DNA of 64,000 nt. It comes from Saururus chinensis (Eukaryota; Streptophyta; Magnoliopsida; Piperales; Saururaceae). Location of the stretch: NCBI GenBank assembly GCA_035235625.1, contig CP141147.1:6623001-6687000 (forward strand). The letters run 5' to 3'. This document shows positions 1-11,430 of this stretch, in pieces. Each line of letters starts with the position of its first letter. Within the stretch, counting starts at the first letter, position 1. The notes beneath the pieces are model-generated. The model had not been told where the DNA came from. It searched no databases and saw only the letters and a program-made list of their open reading frames with translations. The translations under genes and the position numbers were made by a program.

Positions 1-891
1 ATGTTTGAGATATGGCCAAGTATTATGGCATGCCCTAGACTATTTTTTCTGATCTTGACAGAATTTTTATCTCCCATTTATGGCAAGAAATTTTTTTCTC
101 TTCAAGGCACCACCTTGAAAATGAGTATGGCTTATCACCCTCTGATGGGCAAATAGTGGTGGTCAATGCTGCTTAGAACAATATCTTCATGGTTTTGTCG
201 GGGACAATCCTCATAAATGGCTTCAATTCCTGCCGTGGGCTGAATATTCTTATTACACTACCTTTCGTACTGCCGTCGGCTTCACCTCATTCCAGGTGGT
301 TTATGGGCGTGGACCACCCACTATTTTTGCCTATGTTCCATCGGGCTGCCGTGGGTGAGGTTGACCATCTTCTTTAGGACCGAGATGCCCTTCTGCATCA
401 GCTTAAGCAGAATTTAGCTTTGGCTCAGAATCGAATGAAGTTGATTTTTGATGTGCAGCATACTGATAGCGAATTTCAGGTTGGGGATCTGGTTTATGTC
501 AATTGTTCCCCATATCGGCAGTCCTCTTTATATCAGCCTATGAGCGCTAAGGTTGCCCACAACTTTCATGGCCCTTACCCTATCTTGCAACGGGTTGGTT
601 CTGTGGCTTACCGGCTCCAATGGTTTCCAAGTGCATGCGGTGTTTTGTGTCTCTTGCCTTTGGCGTTTTGTGGGTGATCCCTCTCGAGTTTCCTGGAGTC
701 CTTTGCCGCCACTTTTATTACCAGCTGATCCACCGTTATTACCTTTGGCTATCATTAATACCTTTTGTGTTTGTCATTCTAGTTGTCTTATTTCCAAGAT
801 CTTGGTTGCATGGGATGGCCGAGCTTTGGATGATACTACATGGCTTTCTGAGGATGAGTTCTATGGTCGGTTTCCTGATCTTGCATCTTGA
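1..891 (+). pseudogene. Ty3/gypsy chromovirus integrase C-terminus and chromodomain, degenerate
   Basis: Reading across frames gives the 3' end of a gypsy polyprotein in the expected order. An integrase-core segment (SDLDRIFIS) lies near base 48. A downstream integrase segment (FVGDNPHKWLQFLPWAEYS) lies near 200-260. A post-integrase linker (VGDLVYVNCSPYRQSSLY) lies near 480-535, followed by a GPF/Y-like segment (HNFHGPYPILQRVGSVAYRL) to about 620. A chromodomain-like block (ILVAWDGRALDDTTW) lies near 800-845. Integrase inserts retroelement cDNA and the chromodomain is thought to target chromatin. At least three frame changes and in-frame stops (for example near 375) show that it is inactive. 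The window opens inside the element, so RT and protease are not visible. The stop after FPDLAS near 891 looks like the natural end of pol. Confidence 0.85.
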
Positions 892-1386
892 GGTCATGGA
901 TTGTTATGAATTCACCATAAGATAGGACAGGTTGGTTTATTTTCAGTAGGCTGTCTGATTTAACTTCAGTAGGATTAGTTATTTTAAGTAGGTGGCCCAT
1001 AGGGCCTTAGTTAAGCTTTATGTTACATTAGGAAACTAAAGCCCATGCCCATAGGGCATGGCGTATTATGCAGGGGCACTGTCTCTTAATTGGAATCTAT
1101 GAGAATCAATCTTCCTAACTCTCCTCTTCTCTTCTTCCCTGTCGACTCTTTCTTCCTCCCTTCTCTCCCTTCAATCTAATCGCAGCCAGACCAGAGAGAA
1201 GCATGCATCCCCTTCACTTCAATTCTCCATTAAAAACTCCCATAAACCTTAGGTTTGATGACACAATCTTTCGTAGATAATGAATGACACAATATCATTT
1301 TGTCAATGATAATCTTTTGCCTAACATAATATTAATGTTGTGTATACATATATTTCCCTTGACCTTAAGAGGCAAAAGAGTAGAAG
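892..1386. other. post-pol tail, probably 3' LTR of the gypsy element
   Basis: No gene is visible. The sequence directly follows the pol stop and contains a pyrimidine-rich stretch (about 1120-1180) of the kind common in plant LTR R/U5 regions. No clean LTR ends or second LTR copy are present, so the LTR call is an inference from position only. Confidence 0.35.
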
Positions 1387-1650
1387 CCAAATCCAAGTGG
1401 GAGCTCGGGCTTGTTTCATCCCTCTTCTTGCTTCTAGCTGAGACAAGCCCAAGCCTATTTTGCTGTCCAAGCTGAGTTGTAACGCATTTTGCCAGTGATT
1501 GGATTGGCAAAATGCCTTATGTAATTTTGAACCAAATCCGAGTAGGTGCTCGGGCTTGCCTCATGGCTCTGCTTGCTTCTAGATGAGAAAAGCCGAAGCC
1601 TATTTTGCTGTCCAAGCTGAGTTGTAATGCACTTTGCCAGTGATTGGGTG
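1387..1650. repeat. tandem duplication, 145-bp period, two copies of a ~120-bp unit
   Basis: The unit beginning CCAAATCC recurs at 1532. Both copies carry CTATTTTGCTGTCCAAGCTG and end in TGCCAGTGATTGG. The copies differ at scattered positions, so the duplication is not recent. No coding function is apparent. Confidence 0.8.
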
Positions 1651-2323
1651 GGTCTTACCCATGTCAAGCAAAAAATTATTTTATTAAAATCAAACCCCGA
1701 GCTTCATTCTGGAGCTTGGCTCATTGATAGCTCTAATTAGATGGTATGGGGGAGATCTCCGCTGCTTTTGATGTATTATTTGTTTGAGTTATTTGCGCCA
1801 TCCAGCAACACTGATGGCTTGGCCAGACTTAGAGTCAAAGTCAGACATGTTGGAAAAAACCCATAAAAATGAGGTATAATTGTGCACAATTCAACCAGAA
1901 AACTTGGAGAAAGCAAAAAGAACCCTGTCAATAGAACCAGGAAAAACACTGGTGCCTGACAGAGAAGCATCTGTCAAACAGGGACAACACTATCATGGTG
2001 AACAAAGACAGCACTTGTGAATGAGGAGAGCACCATTGGGCCTGCGGACCAGTCGAGCAGCGAGGAGAGGAAAGGACTGAGGACGGCCACAAACAGACGG
2101 CCAGCAAACAAAAAAAAACAACGTACAGTCATGCAGAGGCACAGCTGCGTGCTGTGTGCAATTGGAAAGCGGCAGATCAGAGGCGGAAACAGGCTGTGCC
2201 TGTCAGAAACAGTCAGCAGGTGGAAACTGGCACAGACGGATGGCGGCATATTAGAGGATGAAACAGGATGTGACCCACGGTGAATCTAATGATGGACCAA
2301 ATAGAAAATGAATATTCATGGTT
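1651..2323. other. unassigned, possibly 5' internal region of a minus-strand copia element
   Basis: On the minus strand this follows a copia-like LTR and primer-binding site (2324-2569), so it would be leader and gag. The minus-strand reading (for example MSDFDSKSGQAISV near 1800-1845) is short and interrupted, and I do not recognise a gag domain. Confidence 0.25.
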
Positions 2324-2569
2324 GAGCTTAGAATACCATAGTTAGGGTAATTAGAGAGGAAAGGAAATCTATATTATTGAATGGTAAGTTTAACTTACAA
2401 AAGAGGAGGATCAATCCTATATAGAGATCATCTCCTAATATAAAGCAAGTAGTACAATGGGAAATAACCTAAGCACAAAGAAATAAATAATACTTGACTA
2501 AACTACCCTTTGGAATGTGAAAGACTAATACTAGAAATTTAAACAAATATGAGCAAATATACTCTAACA
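2324..2569 (-). mobile_element. Ty1/copia-type LTR with primer-binding site
   Basis: Read on the minus strand, the block begins TGTTAGAGTATATTTGC at 2569. It contains a TATA-like CTCTATATAGG followed by an AATAATA-type signal, and ends beside TATGGTATTCTAAGCTC, a diverged form of the TGGTATCAGAGC primer-binding site typical of copia elements. It is about 230 bp. The 3' end is mutated (TA instead of CA), and no partner LTR is visible. It lies just upstream of the first visible TatD exon, inside or in place of an earlier intron. Confidence 0.6.
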
Positions 2570-2735
2570 TTATCATGTCAATTTATTTTGTGACTTTGTT
2601 GGGACTGCTTTATCTCCTTGGTCTTCGTGTCTAACAATAACCATGAAATTTACTTTATGTAAATAAACACCAAATTTCTAAATGTACCATTACAGTAAGT
2701 ACCTGTGGTAACTAAATTAGAGATTTGCAATTTAG

Positions 2736-3608
2736 GTGGTAGCCATTGGTGAATGTGGATTGGACTATGATAGGCTTCATTTTTGCCCGTCTGACATTCA
2801 GAAGAAGTATGTCAACTTTTATTGGCCTAAAATTTGTAAGCCATTTTACTGCAATCACTCTTGTATTGAGTACTTACATGAAACTCTGCAACTTTTTATT
2901 GGTTTGCGGGCTGTTACATCAGGTACTTTGAAAAGCAGTTTGAAATAGCACAGATTGTGAAGCTACCAATGTTTTTGCACATGCGTGCTGCTGCTGGAGA
3001 CTTCTGTGACATTTTAGTTCGTAATAAGGAAAGGTGAGTACTCTTTGTTATGATTATCTGGACTTGTGTCATGTGAACTGAATGTTTGCTTGATCAAAAG
3101 TTTTCCGTTTTCAGAATTTTGTTAGGAAGCCTTGAAAACTGTCAGTTGAGTCATTTTGGGATATCAAATAGTTTTATTATGCTTCTTAATGTGTGCTCTT
3201 TACCAACGCTCTTTAGGTCTGTCATAGCTTTAATCAAACCCAAGGTCTTGGAATAACTTTGTTGCATATGGCTTTCCTGTCCCATTGCCTCTACTCTTCT
3301 CTTTTTTAGTTTTTGGATTTTGGACTGCTAGTACTATTACATGTAAGCACCAGAACTGTTTATCGTTATGTTTGAATGCTGTCTTACATGCCCAGTTTCG
3401 AATGTTCTTTTGCATTATTTGGCTAGGCCAATTACTGATTTAAGCTTGTTTACCAATATATATTAGAAAACAAACTTAAATCAGTAATTGGTAAACAAGC
3501 TTAAATCGGTAATTGACCTAGTCAAATAATGAAAAAGAACATTCAAATTTAGGTGTCTAAGACAGCACTCAAACATAAAAAAATAAACAGTTCTGGTGCT
3601 TACACATA

Positions 3609-3650
<42 letters not shown>

Positions 3651-5246
3651 CCACTATATCTATGAGAGAGAGAGAGAGATGATACAGCAAGCCACTATAT
3701 CTATGAGCCAAGTGAGCTGCACAAATCCTAGTCACCAGATTCCCATTTGATTATTTATGGGGCACCCCAATACCTTATTTTAGGACCTTAGATGGGTGGC
3801 CAAAATTCGTACAGCTCACCTGGCTAATGGATACAGTTTCTCATTGTATCAATTCTATACATATATAGAGATAGATAGATAGATAGGGGTCCTGGGTTGC
3901 AATGAAATCTGAAGTTCCTGTAGAGATATTTTGTGTTGCTTCTGTAGTGTGAATTTACCATAATTTTCTGATCTGTCTTACAGGTTTATAGCCGGGGTTT
4001 CCCATTCATTTACTGGAAGTGCAGAAGATCGAGATAATCTCTTACAATTTGCAAACTTGTACATAGGTAGGAAGCAAGCTTTATACTTTCTAAATTGTTA
4101 CAAGAGTGTGTTGACACTTAAATTTTCAAGCTTTATACTTCCCCTGTCACATGTTACATTTTCCCCGTTTTGATTAAGATTAGTATATGTGGCTATTGCA
4201 GTTTTTCCTGACTCTGTCCCCAGTAATTAATTCTCGGTGACCACGTCCTGTAGGGTTCCTCGAATCATTAACCCCAACTTAGTGTCAGCCAAGGAGGGGG
4301 GAAGACTGCCTAACACGGCCGTGACGCTAGGCACAAAGGGCCTAGTGCTCTCAGTTATCCTCTTTTTCTTTTTTTTTACTTACATTTAATTTGTACTAGA
4401 CAACAAAGAGAAAAATTAGTGAACAAGAAGAAAGGAAAATTGCAGACTTTAGTATCTATCTTGAAGGATTCTGCTTCCTTTTTGTTGGCTGAAAGTTGAC
4501 TGGTTTTGACTTCTCTTGATGGCTCAAATTTTTTTTTTTTGGGCTATAAATGCTCCTCTGCCAGAAGCCCCGTTCCGTTGTTGTTGTCCCTGTGCTAATC
4601 TGTGTGGGAGAAGTGCTTTCTTTACACTTTATTGGTACTCACCGGTGAAGAAATTTTAGTGACCATGATCATCCTCGCTTTTTTTGCCATAATTCCATGG
4701 TGTTTGTTAGTGAATGGGCTTGATGGACCAATTAGACCTCCAATAAAATGGAGAACAGCTGAATACTAGCCTTTGCAATGAACCAGAGAAGAGAGAGGGT
4801 TGACCTGTTGGCTGCCTCTCTCCTTAATCAAATATGGAAGGGGGAAATTGAACTGGTTCACTACCATATATTCTTCCCTTTTTTAAGGTGGGGACAAGGT
4901 TGCACCCCTTGTTAGGTGGGGACAAGATTGCACCCCAATTTAGGTCATTTTAAAAAATAAGATAGGCTGTGAAAATTGTTTTTTTGCTTGCCTTTTTAAG
5001 GTAAAATTGGACAATTTTAAAAAATAAGGTAGAAATTGTTGTCACTATTTCTCTCTTCCTTAATAATAGAGAAAGAGGCAGAGACAATGGGCTGGAAGAT
5101 TTGCATGTTAACTTAATTAATTCAGGTGAGGAGAGCGGGCTGGCTAATTGGTCATTTCCTCATTAGATGGATAAACTATCCCTCATTTCCTCTTTTAATG
5201 AGTATTAGAGCCTTGCTGATTGGATGCCCCTATTCCCAATTCCATC

Positions 5247-5287
<41 letters not shown>

Positions 5288-8200
5288 CAGCTTCTAGAAC
5301 GGCTTTTTGTCTATCTTTTACAAAATTCTATTCCCATATTGTAGTTAAACTTCTTAACGGTAAGTCCATAAAAACTTGACACTTAATTGTGTTTAAGCCT
5401 TAAATTTGAAAATTAATTTGTTTTATTGAAACTCTATATTTCACCTCAAATAAACTACTAATATATGCCTAAATAATTTTCAGATTAGATACTTTTTGGT
5501 ATTATCAAAATATAAATAAATCTCTCTAGATACTGTTTCAAACTTCCAATCAAAACTTCAACTTATGCAGTGTACAGTGTTTGATATTTGATTTTTGTAT
5601 TTCATTGATGAACAGGTGTAAATGGTTGCTCGTTAAAGACAGTTGAAAATCTTGATGTTGTAAAAGGTATTCCTCTCGAGAGAATGATGATAGAGACAGA
5701 TTCGCCATACTGTGAAATAAAAAACACACATGCTGGTATTAATTTTGTAAAATCTGTTTGGCCTTCTAAGAAGAAGGAGAAGTATGACAAAGATTCTACT
5801 GTAAAGGGTCGCAATGAGCCCTGCCTTGTGAGGTAATTTAAAATACATCTTGTAGTAACATCTTATCTCTTTATTTTCCCCACATAAATTTAAACTTTGG
5901 ACTCATCAATATCTTAGTACACAGTAAAGCTTTCTGACAGTTTTATCCTAGTAGATTCTGGAAGATATTGTCATATGTTGGACACTTTTTGTCGAGGAGC
6001 CTCTCTTATATGAACCATTGTTTGTAAATGCCTTTGTTAATTTATAAGTTTTAGTTGCTCTCAAACTTTACTGACCTCTATTTGCTAATTTATTAATTTC
6101 TAAGTTAGATGCCTCCTTGATAACTAAATATGCTATGCAACAAGAAGCAAGCCAACATGCATTTCACCATTCAAGTTCGTTACCAATGACATGAAACGTA
6201 ACGGTGAAGTAACTGATAATGGGCGGGTCAACTAGAGTCTAGTCACTAGACAAGGAATGAGTGGGCAAACACGACCTTGACTTTAAAATGTTGAGTGGAA
6301 TTATGGAATATGGGCACTCTTTTTAATCCTAAATAATTGTATGAAGTTGAGGATGGTGTTGATGCTACTTTAGTATCCAATTACCTGTGGAGACGAAAAT
6401 ATTATTCTGTTTTCTAGGTTAATTGAAATTCATTTCTTATAATTATGCATCTGCAATGCATTAAATCTTTCTCTTATCTAAACTTATTTTGTTAATACTG
6501 AGCATATTCCCTCACTCTTTTTTGCTCTCTACAATTAATTGATCTCGATCTTCCTATTTTAGATGTACTGCATACATGGGATTATTCCATAAAGAAAAAG
6601 TTTTGAAAGAAAATCCAAGTAATCTGTTTACATAGTTTAGACATTTGACCATGCTCATTATTATGGTCACATAAGATTGCATCTCATTCTTCAAATCCAT
6701 TTTACCTTTAAAAATTCATAGTATTAGATTGCATTATTCTTTCCTGCAACTCATGGGGATTTTTCAAGTAAATACAGTAAGATTACCGCATATGCCTATT
6801 CTGGCCAATATTATATGCACAAAATTTGAGGCGGAATTTTTTTTTCTCCACATAAAAAAATGATAAGTCAGAGAAATCCTAAGGACTTGTTTGTTCATTT
6901 GGTGCTTGACTGTTATTTGCCCAATGATGGAGTATTATTTGTTCTTCAGTGCTGGACTGTTTAGTGATAATAGAAGTTGTTATCTTCTGCAGGCAAGTTT
7001 TAGAGGTGGTGGCTGGTTGTAAAGGACTTGGTGATATTGATCAGCTGAGTAAGATTTTGTATCAGAACACTTGCAGGTATTTATGTCACTTACAGTTGCG
7101 TTTTTTTTATTTCACAAGTGTCATTGGACATGATACTTATATAGTTTGCATAATATGATTGTTTTCTTCTGAATGATTTTACTTATTAAAGGTATTTGAA
7201 CCTGCCAATTTCACCTTATATTTTCTGTCACCATCACTTTTTTGGTGAAAGTGACTCCGTACTGGTTGTTTTCTGTTGTTGAGTCCGTATGCAGTGTCCT
7301 CCACTTTATCAGTTTGAGGTACAACAGATAATCAATAAGGTTTCCTGCTGAAAACTACTTATCTCCTATAAATTTACGTGCCCAGTGCAGTTCCCTCGGT
7401 TGAAGCCATTGGCTTTTCCTTGATTGACATTTGGTCAAGCTCTGCAATGTTTTTGTGAGAATGGAAGTTAGCTATCATTTATCTTTCAACTTAAAATTCT
7501 ACTATAAAAATGTGACATATCCTTTTTTTTTGTGTAAAAACGTCTTCAAACGCTGATAATTTGATAAACTGAAGAAGACAAAGATGGGAATGGCAAAAAG
7601 ATACTGTTGAATACTAAACCTGCAAACCCCAGTTTCTAGCCTTTGCATCTAGTGATGCACTAGTTTGACATCTCCGTGTTGAGGTACAGGGTCAAATCCT
7701 GGCTTTGTGCCATGTAAGGTGTGACTTGTACCAATTAAAAACAAAAGGGCTAAACCTGCATAAGCTCACAAGATTATTTCCTTCCATACACGATATTGCA
7801 ACTATGACTAGTAAATAAGTTAATTCCCTAGTTAAGCATGTGATGAAAGATAAATAAGCGATGAAGTCTGGCTGTAGTCATTTAGAAGAGTATCCATACT
7901 CCATGAACGTGGACTTGATGCATCTGGGGTACAATTATGCAGTCTTCAAAAGACAGTCCTTGTCAATTTATCCTTCTCGACCACATGGAAATATCTCGGA
8001 TAAGCCGTACTTCACTTAATCTGTCTATTATTTTGTGGGAAATCATGTGCTTAAGCATTGTCTATTTGTCGTGGGAAACGCCACTAATGTGTTCTACTTT
8101 ACGTAAGCTGATAAATGATGATTATATTGGAAGTGAATTTGTTCCAGCATGAATGTGGTTTTGTTTGGTTTTTTCCTAAACCCTGTACTTCGTCGCTTCT

Positions 8201-8307
8201 TGAGAATTTTGTTGAAATGGAAAATTTGTTTATGCAGGGTCTTTTTCCCTCACGACTTGGATACTGTGGCAGATGCTCTTCTTGCCAACGACCATCTCAT
8301 TAATTGA
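2736..8307 (+). CDS. TATDN1-like: TatD-family metal-dependent DNase, last six exons
   Basis: Six GT-AG exons join in frame: 2736-2806, 2923-3033, 3984-4066, 5616-5832, 6993-7076 and 8238-8307 (636 bp, 211 codons plus TGA). The protein follows eukaryotic TATDN1 closely: [54 protein letters not shown] and a final LYQNT-type helix. The expected metal ligands downstream of the N-terminus are present: Glu of GECGLD, His of LHMR, His of VSHSF and Asp of ETDSP. TatD enzymes are magnesium-dependent 3'-5' exonucleases or endonucleases with a TIM-barrel fold, used in DNA repair and DNA clearance. About 90-110 N-terminal residues, including the first metal-binding motif, are missing. No matching exon is seen upstream, where gypsy and copia remnants lie. 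Either the 5' exons lie left of the window beyond inserted elements, or the gene is 5'-truncated. All visible exons are intact, which favours a live gene. Introns 4067-5615, 5833-6992 and 7077-8237 hold only simple repeats and AT-rich sequence. Confidence 0.9.
3344..3602. repeat. intronic foldback hairpin with ~115-bp arms
   Basis: The left arm starts TAAGCACCAGAACTGTTTAT and ends CTTGTTTACCAA at 3456. The right arm (3488-3602) is its reverse complement with scattered mismatches. The short loop contains a partial third copy of the inner arm (AAACTTAAATCAGTAATT), implying a local duplication. It lies in intron 3034-3983 of the TatD gene. It could be a MITE, or a hairpin able to form dsRNA in the pre-mRNA. 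Confidence 0.8.
3608..3685. repeat. (TA)n/(GA)n microsatellite
   Basis: A TA run is followed by two GA runs, separated by CCACTATATCTATGAG, which recurs again just downstream. Intronic. Confidence 0.9.
4893..4944. repeat. short tandem duplication in TatD intron
   Basis: GTGGGGACAAGGTTGCACCC and GTGGGGACAAGATTGCACCC lie in tandem about 26 bp apart. No function is suggested. Confidence 0.7.
5250..5285. repeat. (TA)n microsatellite
   Basis: About 17 TA dinucleotides inside intron 4067-5615 of the TatD gene. Length is likely to be polymorphic. Confidence 0.95.
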
Positions 8308-8688
8308 AAGCCCTCCACCCCTGTTTCTTTTTTTAAAAATATATATATTTCCTTAAAAAAAGTGAAAGACCTCTAATTTATGTTGTCTAACTGTGTATAA
8401 AATGCTGCAGTGAGCTCAGATGGTATGCAGCATTTACATAACTGATATTTATGTTCGAATTTTTTGTAATCTAATATACAGCCAATTTACCTTTGAGGTT
8501 GCCCAGTACATACGAGAAATGTTTGTTTTTGTGGGCAACAAAGTCACACTTAAGAGGCTTGGAGAACTAAAGATAGTCAAAGTATAATGGGTGCCGCGGT
8601 ACACAGCCCAATGTTGTGGGAAGCCAATACAATGTCAACACAATGCAAACAGAACAACACAAAAAAAAGAATACTTCTATACCATTAA
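8308..8688 (+). other. TatD 3' flank / probable 3' UTR
   Basis: AT-rich sequence after the TGA, with no ORF of note. A TATAAAATG stretch near 8396 and AATCTAATATAC near 8469 could serve as plant near-upstream polyadenylation elements. No canonical AATAAA was noted close to the stop. Confidence 0.3.
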
Positions 8689-8835
8689 TAGCTCCATTTG
8701 AAAAAACAAGAATTTTAATTGAATGGTGAGATCCATAGCTAAGAGAATGAAAATTAAGCTTATGAGATGTTGTTTTAAGTGCCGATCAAAATTAATATAT
8801 TAATATGGGATAATTATTTTTTCTAAATGGAGCTA
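8689..8835. mobile_element. MITE-like element with TAGCTCCATTT inverted ends
   Basis: A 147-bp AT-rich block begins TAGCTCCATTTGAAAAAA and ends TTTTTTCTAAATGGAGCTA, its near inverse. Flanks ATTAA and GTAAT do not give a clear target duplication. There is no coding capacity. The superfamily is not assignable. Confidence 0.5.
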
Positions 8836-9109
8836 GTAATATGGGATAGAGGGAAATAAATAGAAGACTCAATGCCAATGGGTAAAACTGGAGAATCAAA
8901 TGGGCCGTTGGCATCACAACAAGATGACTAGTATATAGTCCTTTGGGGTTGTTTGATTACCAATCAAAATAGAGAAATTGGCCTAATCAGACTATATGCC
9001 TATTTTGTGACTTACTTTTACTATTTTTTCAAATAGGCCTCAAAGTACATGAAAAGACCAAGCTACCCTTTTTACTTATAAACCTTTATCAACATCTAGC
9101 GGGAAACAC

Positions 9110-10300
9110 AACCAAAGGAAATCCTCCTTTGTGTCACCTCTACCTCCTTGACGACATCCTCCTCCCCTGTGACATTATCCTCTGTGGCAACGTCATCCTC
9201 CCTAGAGGAATCCTCCTCCCCCACAACCCTCTCCTCTTTTATCCAATTTTACATGTTAAACGTAGTTTAGAATTACATAATCATTTCTACTTCTACTCCT
9301 AATCTTGGTGGTCTAGTAAGCTATCTCTTCACTAGTTTGAAGATTAAATGGCTATTACAGTGTAACTTCCCAAGTGTAGAAAGAGGAAAACTAGAAATGT
9401 ATTGATAGTAAACTAGAAATTGGCTCAACGCCATTTAAAAATCTCAATTTTTTATTTATAAGCACCAATGTTAACCCACAAATATCATCAACTACTTAAA
9501 AAGAAAAATGACTTATTTTTACTTGATTTTGAGCGTGAATCTAAAAAACTAGAAAACTAAATCTGCAAGTGCCTCATCCTCTCCTCCTTGGTCGTCCTCT
9601 CCTTCCTCTTCAAGTGCCTCATCTTCCTTATTCTACACCTCCTCTTCCCTATTACAAAATCGAGAAAATTGAAAAACAAAACTAGAAAATTGGAACTAAA
9701 AAACTAAAAAAGTTGTATAGGTTTTCAATTCTAGTTTTCCAATTCAAGTTTTCCAAATTTTTTAAAATTTTTTTTCTAACTTTTGTAAGAAGGAAAAGGG
9801 GGCAGGGAGGCGGAAGAGGAAGCATATAATAAGGAGGTGGAGTATTGCTGTTACAATTTTTCAATATTTTAGATTTTTAGTTTTGCACCTCATAATCAAG
9901 TAAAAATAAAACTCATTTTTGGCTTTAAGTAGTTGATGATGTTTGGGGGTTCTTTTTTAACGATGGACCTTATAAATAAAAAAAAATTGAGATTTTTAAA
10001 TGACTTAGAACTTATTTTCAGTTTACAATCATATGTTTCCACTTTTTCTTTTTTTGTAAATAGGAAGTTAAACCGTAGTAGACACTTAATCTTCAAATCA
10101 ATAAGGAGGTAACTAACTAGAACACCAAGATTAGAAGTAGAAATGACTATAACATCCTAAACTAAATCTAACGCTTAAAATCAAATAGAAGAGGAGACGG
10201 CCATGGAGGAGGATTCCGCTGAAGAGAAGGATGCCGCCAGAGAGGATGATGATATAGGGAGGACAATGGCGCAGAGATGGAGGATGTTGGGGGGATGTTT
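9110..10300. repeat. large imperfect palindrome (~1.2 kb foldback)
   Basis: The sequence folds back on itself around about 9700. Matching pairs include TAATCTTGGTGGTCTAGT (9301 on) with the inverse of CTAGAACACCAAGATTAG (10116 on), and TCATCAACTACTTAA with the inverse of TTAAGTAGTTGATGATG. Further pairs occur near the centre (AAACTAGAAAATTGG with CCAATTCAAGTTTTCC-type inverse) and at the outer ends (CCTCCTCC-rich pyrimidines with GGAGGAGG-rich purines). Arms are about 550-600 bp, diverged by small indels. No ORF longer than about 80 codons follows the arms. It resembles a Foldback-type element or an old inverted duplication. Confidence 0.8.
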
Positions 10301-10407
10301 GGGGGTAACCTTTTTGGAAAGCAGCCATTCGTTCACTCTTGTGTACTTCATCCACTTCCGATTCGCCATGTCTATAAGACTATTACCCCTCGTGGGTTTT
10401 TCCTTTG

Positions 10408-10957
10408 TGTCCATTGAATGTTATCCCCATCTTTTTTCCTAGCCACCTCTGTTGGCGATGAAAACGGTAAAGCAATTTTTTGGCATTAGGAGCAGCCTAG
10501 GAGTGCCCCACCCTGCCATATCTTTGCAGTTGGGTTGAAGTCCTTGCTAGAGCTAGTAGATGATTTCCACTTCAGGTTCCCCATTAGCTGTTTTGTGGTT
10601 GGGTAGAAATCTGGGTGATGACTCGTTATCCATGGACACTTATGCTTTTACTCCGGTCTCCTCTTTCCTAGCATTCTTTCTAGGTGCAATGCTAGGAAAC
10701 GGAATGGAGGAGACCCGTGTAAAAGCATACCCCGTTCATGGATAAGTAGTCATCGCCTAGATTTCTACCCAACCACAACAAGAACAGCAAATGGGGAACC
10801 CGAAGTGGCAATCATCTACCAGGACTTCTACCCAACCACAAAGATATGGCGGGGTGGGTCACGCCTAGGTTGCTACCGATGTTAAAAAATTTGCTTTACT
10901 ATTTTCATCGCCAACAGAGGTGGCTAGGAAAAAAGATGGGGATAACATTCAATGGAC
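10408..10957. repeat. second palindrome, ~270-bp arms
   Basis: The left arm begins GTCCATTGAATGTTATCCCC at 10408 and the right arm ends with its exact inverse at 10957. Inner landmarks also mirror: TCCTAGCCACCTCTGTTGGC, CATATCTTTG, GGTTGGGTAGAAATCT and TATGCTTTTAC. The loop near 10685 contains a small nested hairpin (TTTCCTAGCA...TGCTAGGAAA). The arms look about 85-90 percent alike by eye. It lies 110 bp downstream of the 9110-10300 palindrome. Confidence 0.88.
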
Positions 10958-11430
10958 ATGACCTCCACCAGGCTGGGCTTCTCTCTATTTTCCCATTGTG
11001 GCATTCTCCCACTATGTATAAAGCCTTGTGCAACATTCAAATCAATTATTCTTTCCCATTTCTCAACATGGTATCAAAGCGCCCGTCGCCCTTCATCCTG
11101 GTGACCCCTCCTCTCCACTCCTGGCGTCTGCCCCTACCTCGCCTACAATCCCCCTTCTCTTACCTCCAGAAATCTCCTCCATTTGGATATTGGATATTGC
11201 TCCACCTTCAAGGGATACCATTGCCTTGATGTCACATCTCACTGTGTATGTCTCTCACCACGTCTGCATCCTCAAATCTCATTTCCCCTTCGCTTCCTCT
11301 ATGTGGCTACGCTCCCCCTTACATTGCTCCTCCTCTTCCCCTCCCTCTCCTCTCCCTCCTCCACATGCCCCTTCCTCCTCCCCCTCCTCCACAGCCCCGA
11401 CCCCGACCAAAGTATGGGCTCGGGCCCGAT
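10958..11430 (+). pseudogene. Ty1/copia LTR end, primer-binding site and gag start
   Basis: A TATAAAG near 11019 is followed by sequence ending CTCAACA at 11068, directly joined to TGGTATCAAAGC (11069-11080), the initiator-Met tRNA primer-binding site of copia elements. Downstream is proline/serine-rich, pyrimidine-rich sequence (to about 11400) typical of a degenerate gag start; the frame starting at MVSKRPSPF stops after about 50 codons. The rest of gag, protease and integrase is absent before the next LTR-like block. The copia RT at 12505 probably belongs to the same element. Confidence 0.6.

Noticed and set aside
4208-4350. GC-rich insert in the TatD intron (ACACGGCCGTGACGCTAGG)
   Set aside because: It looks foreign to the AT-rich intron, but no inverted ends, target duplication or RNA-gene fold could be supported.
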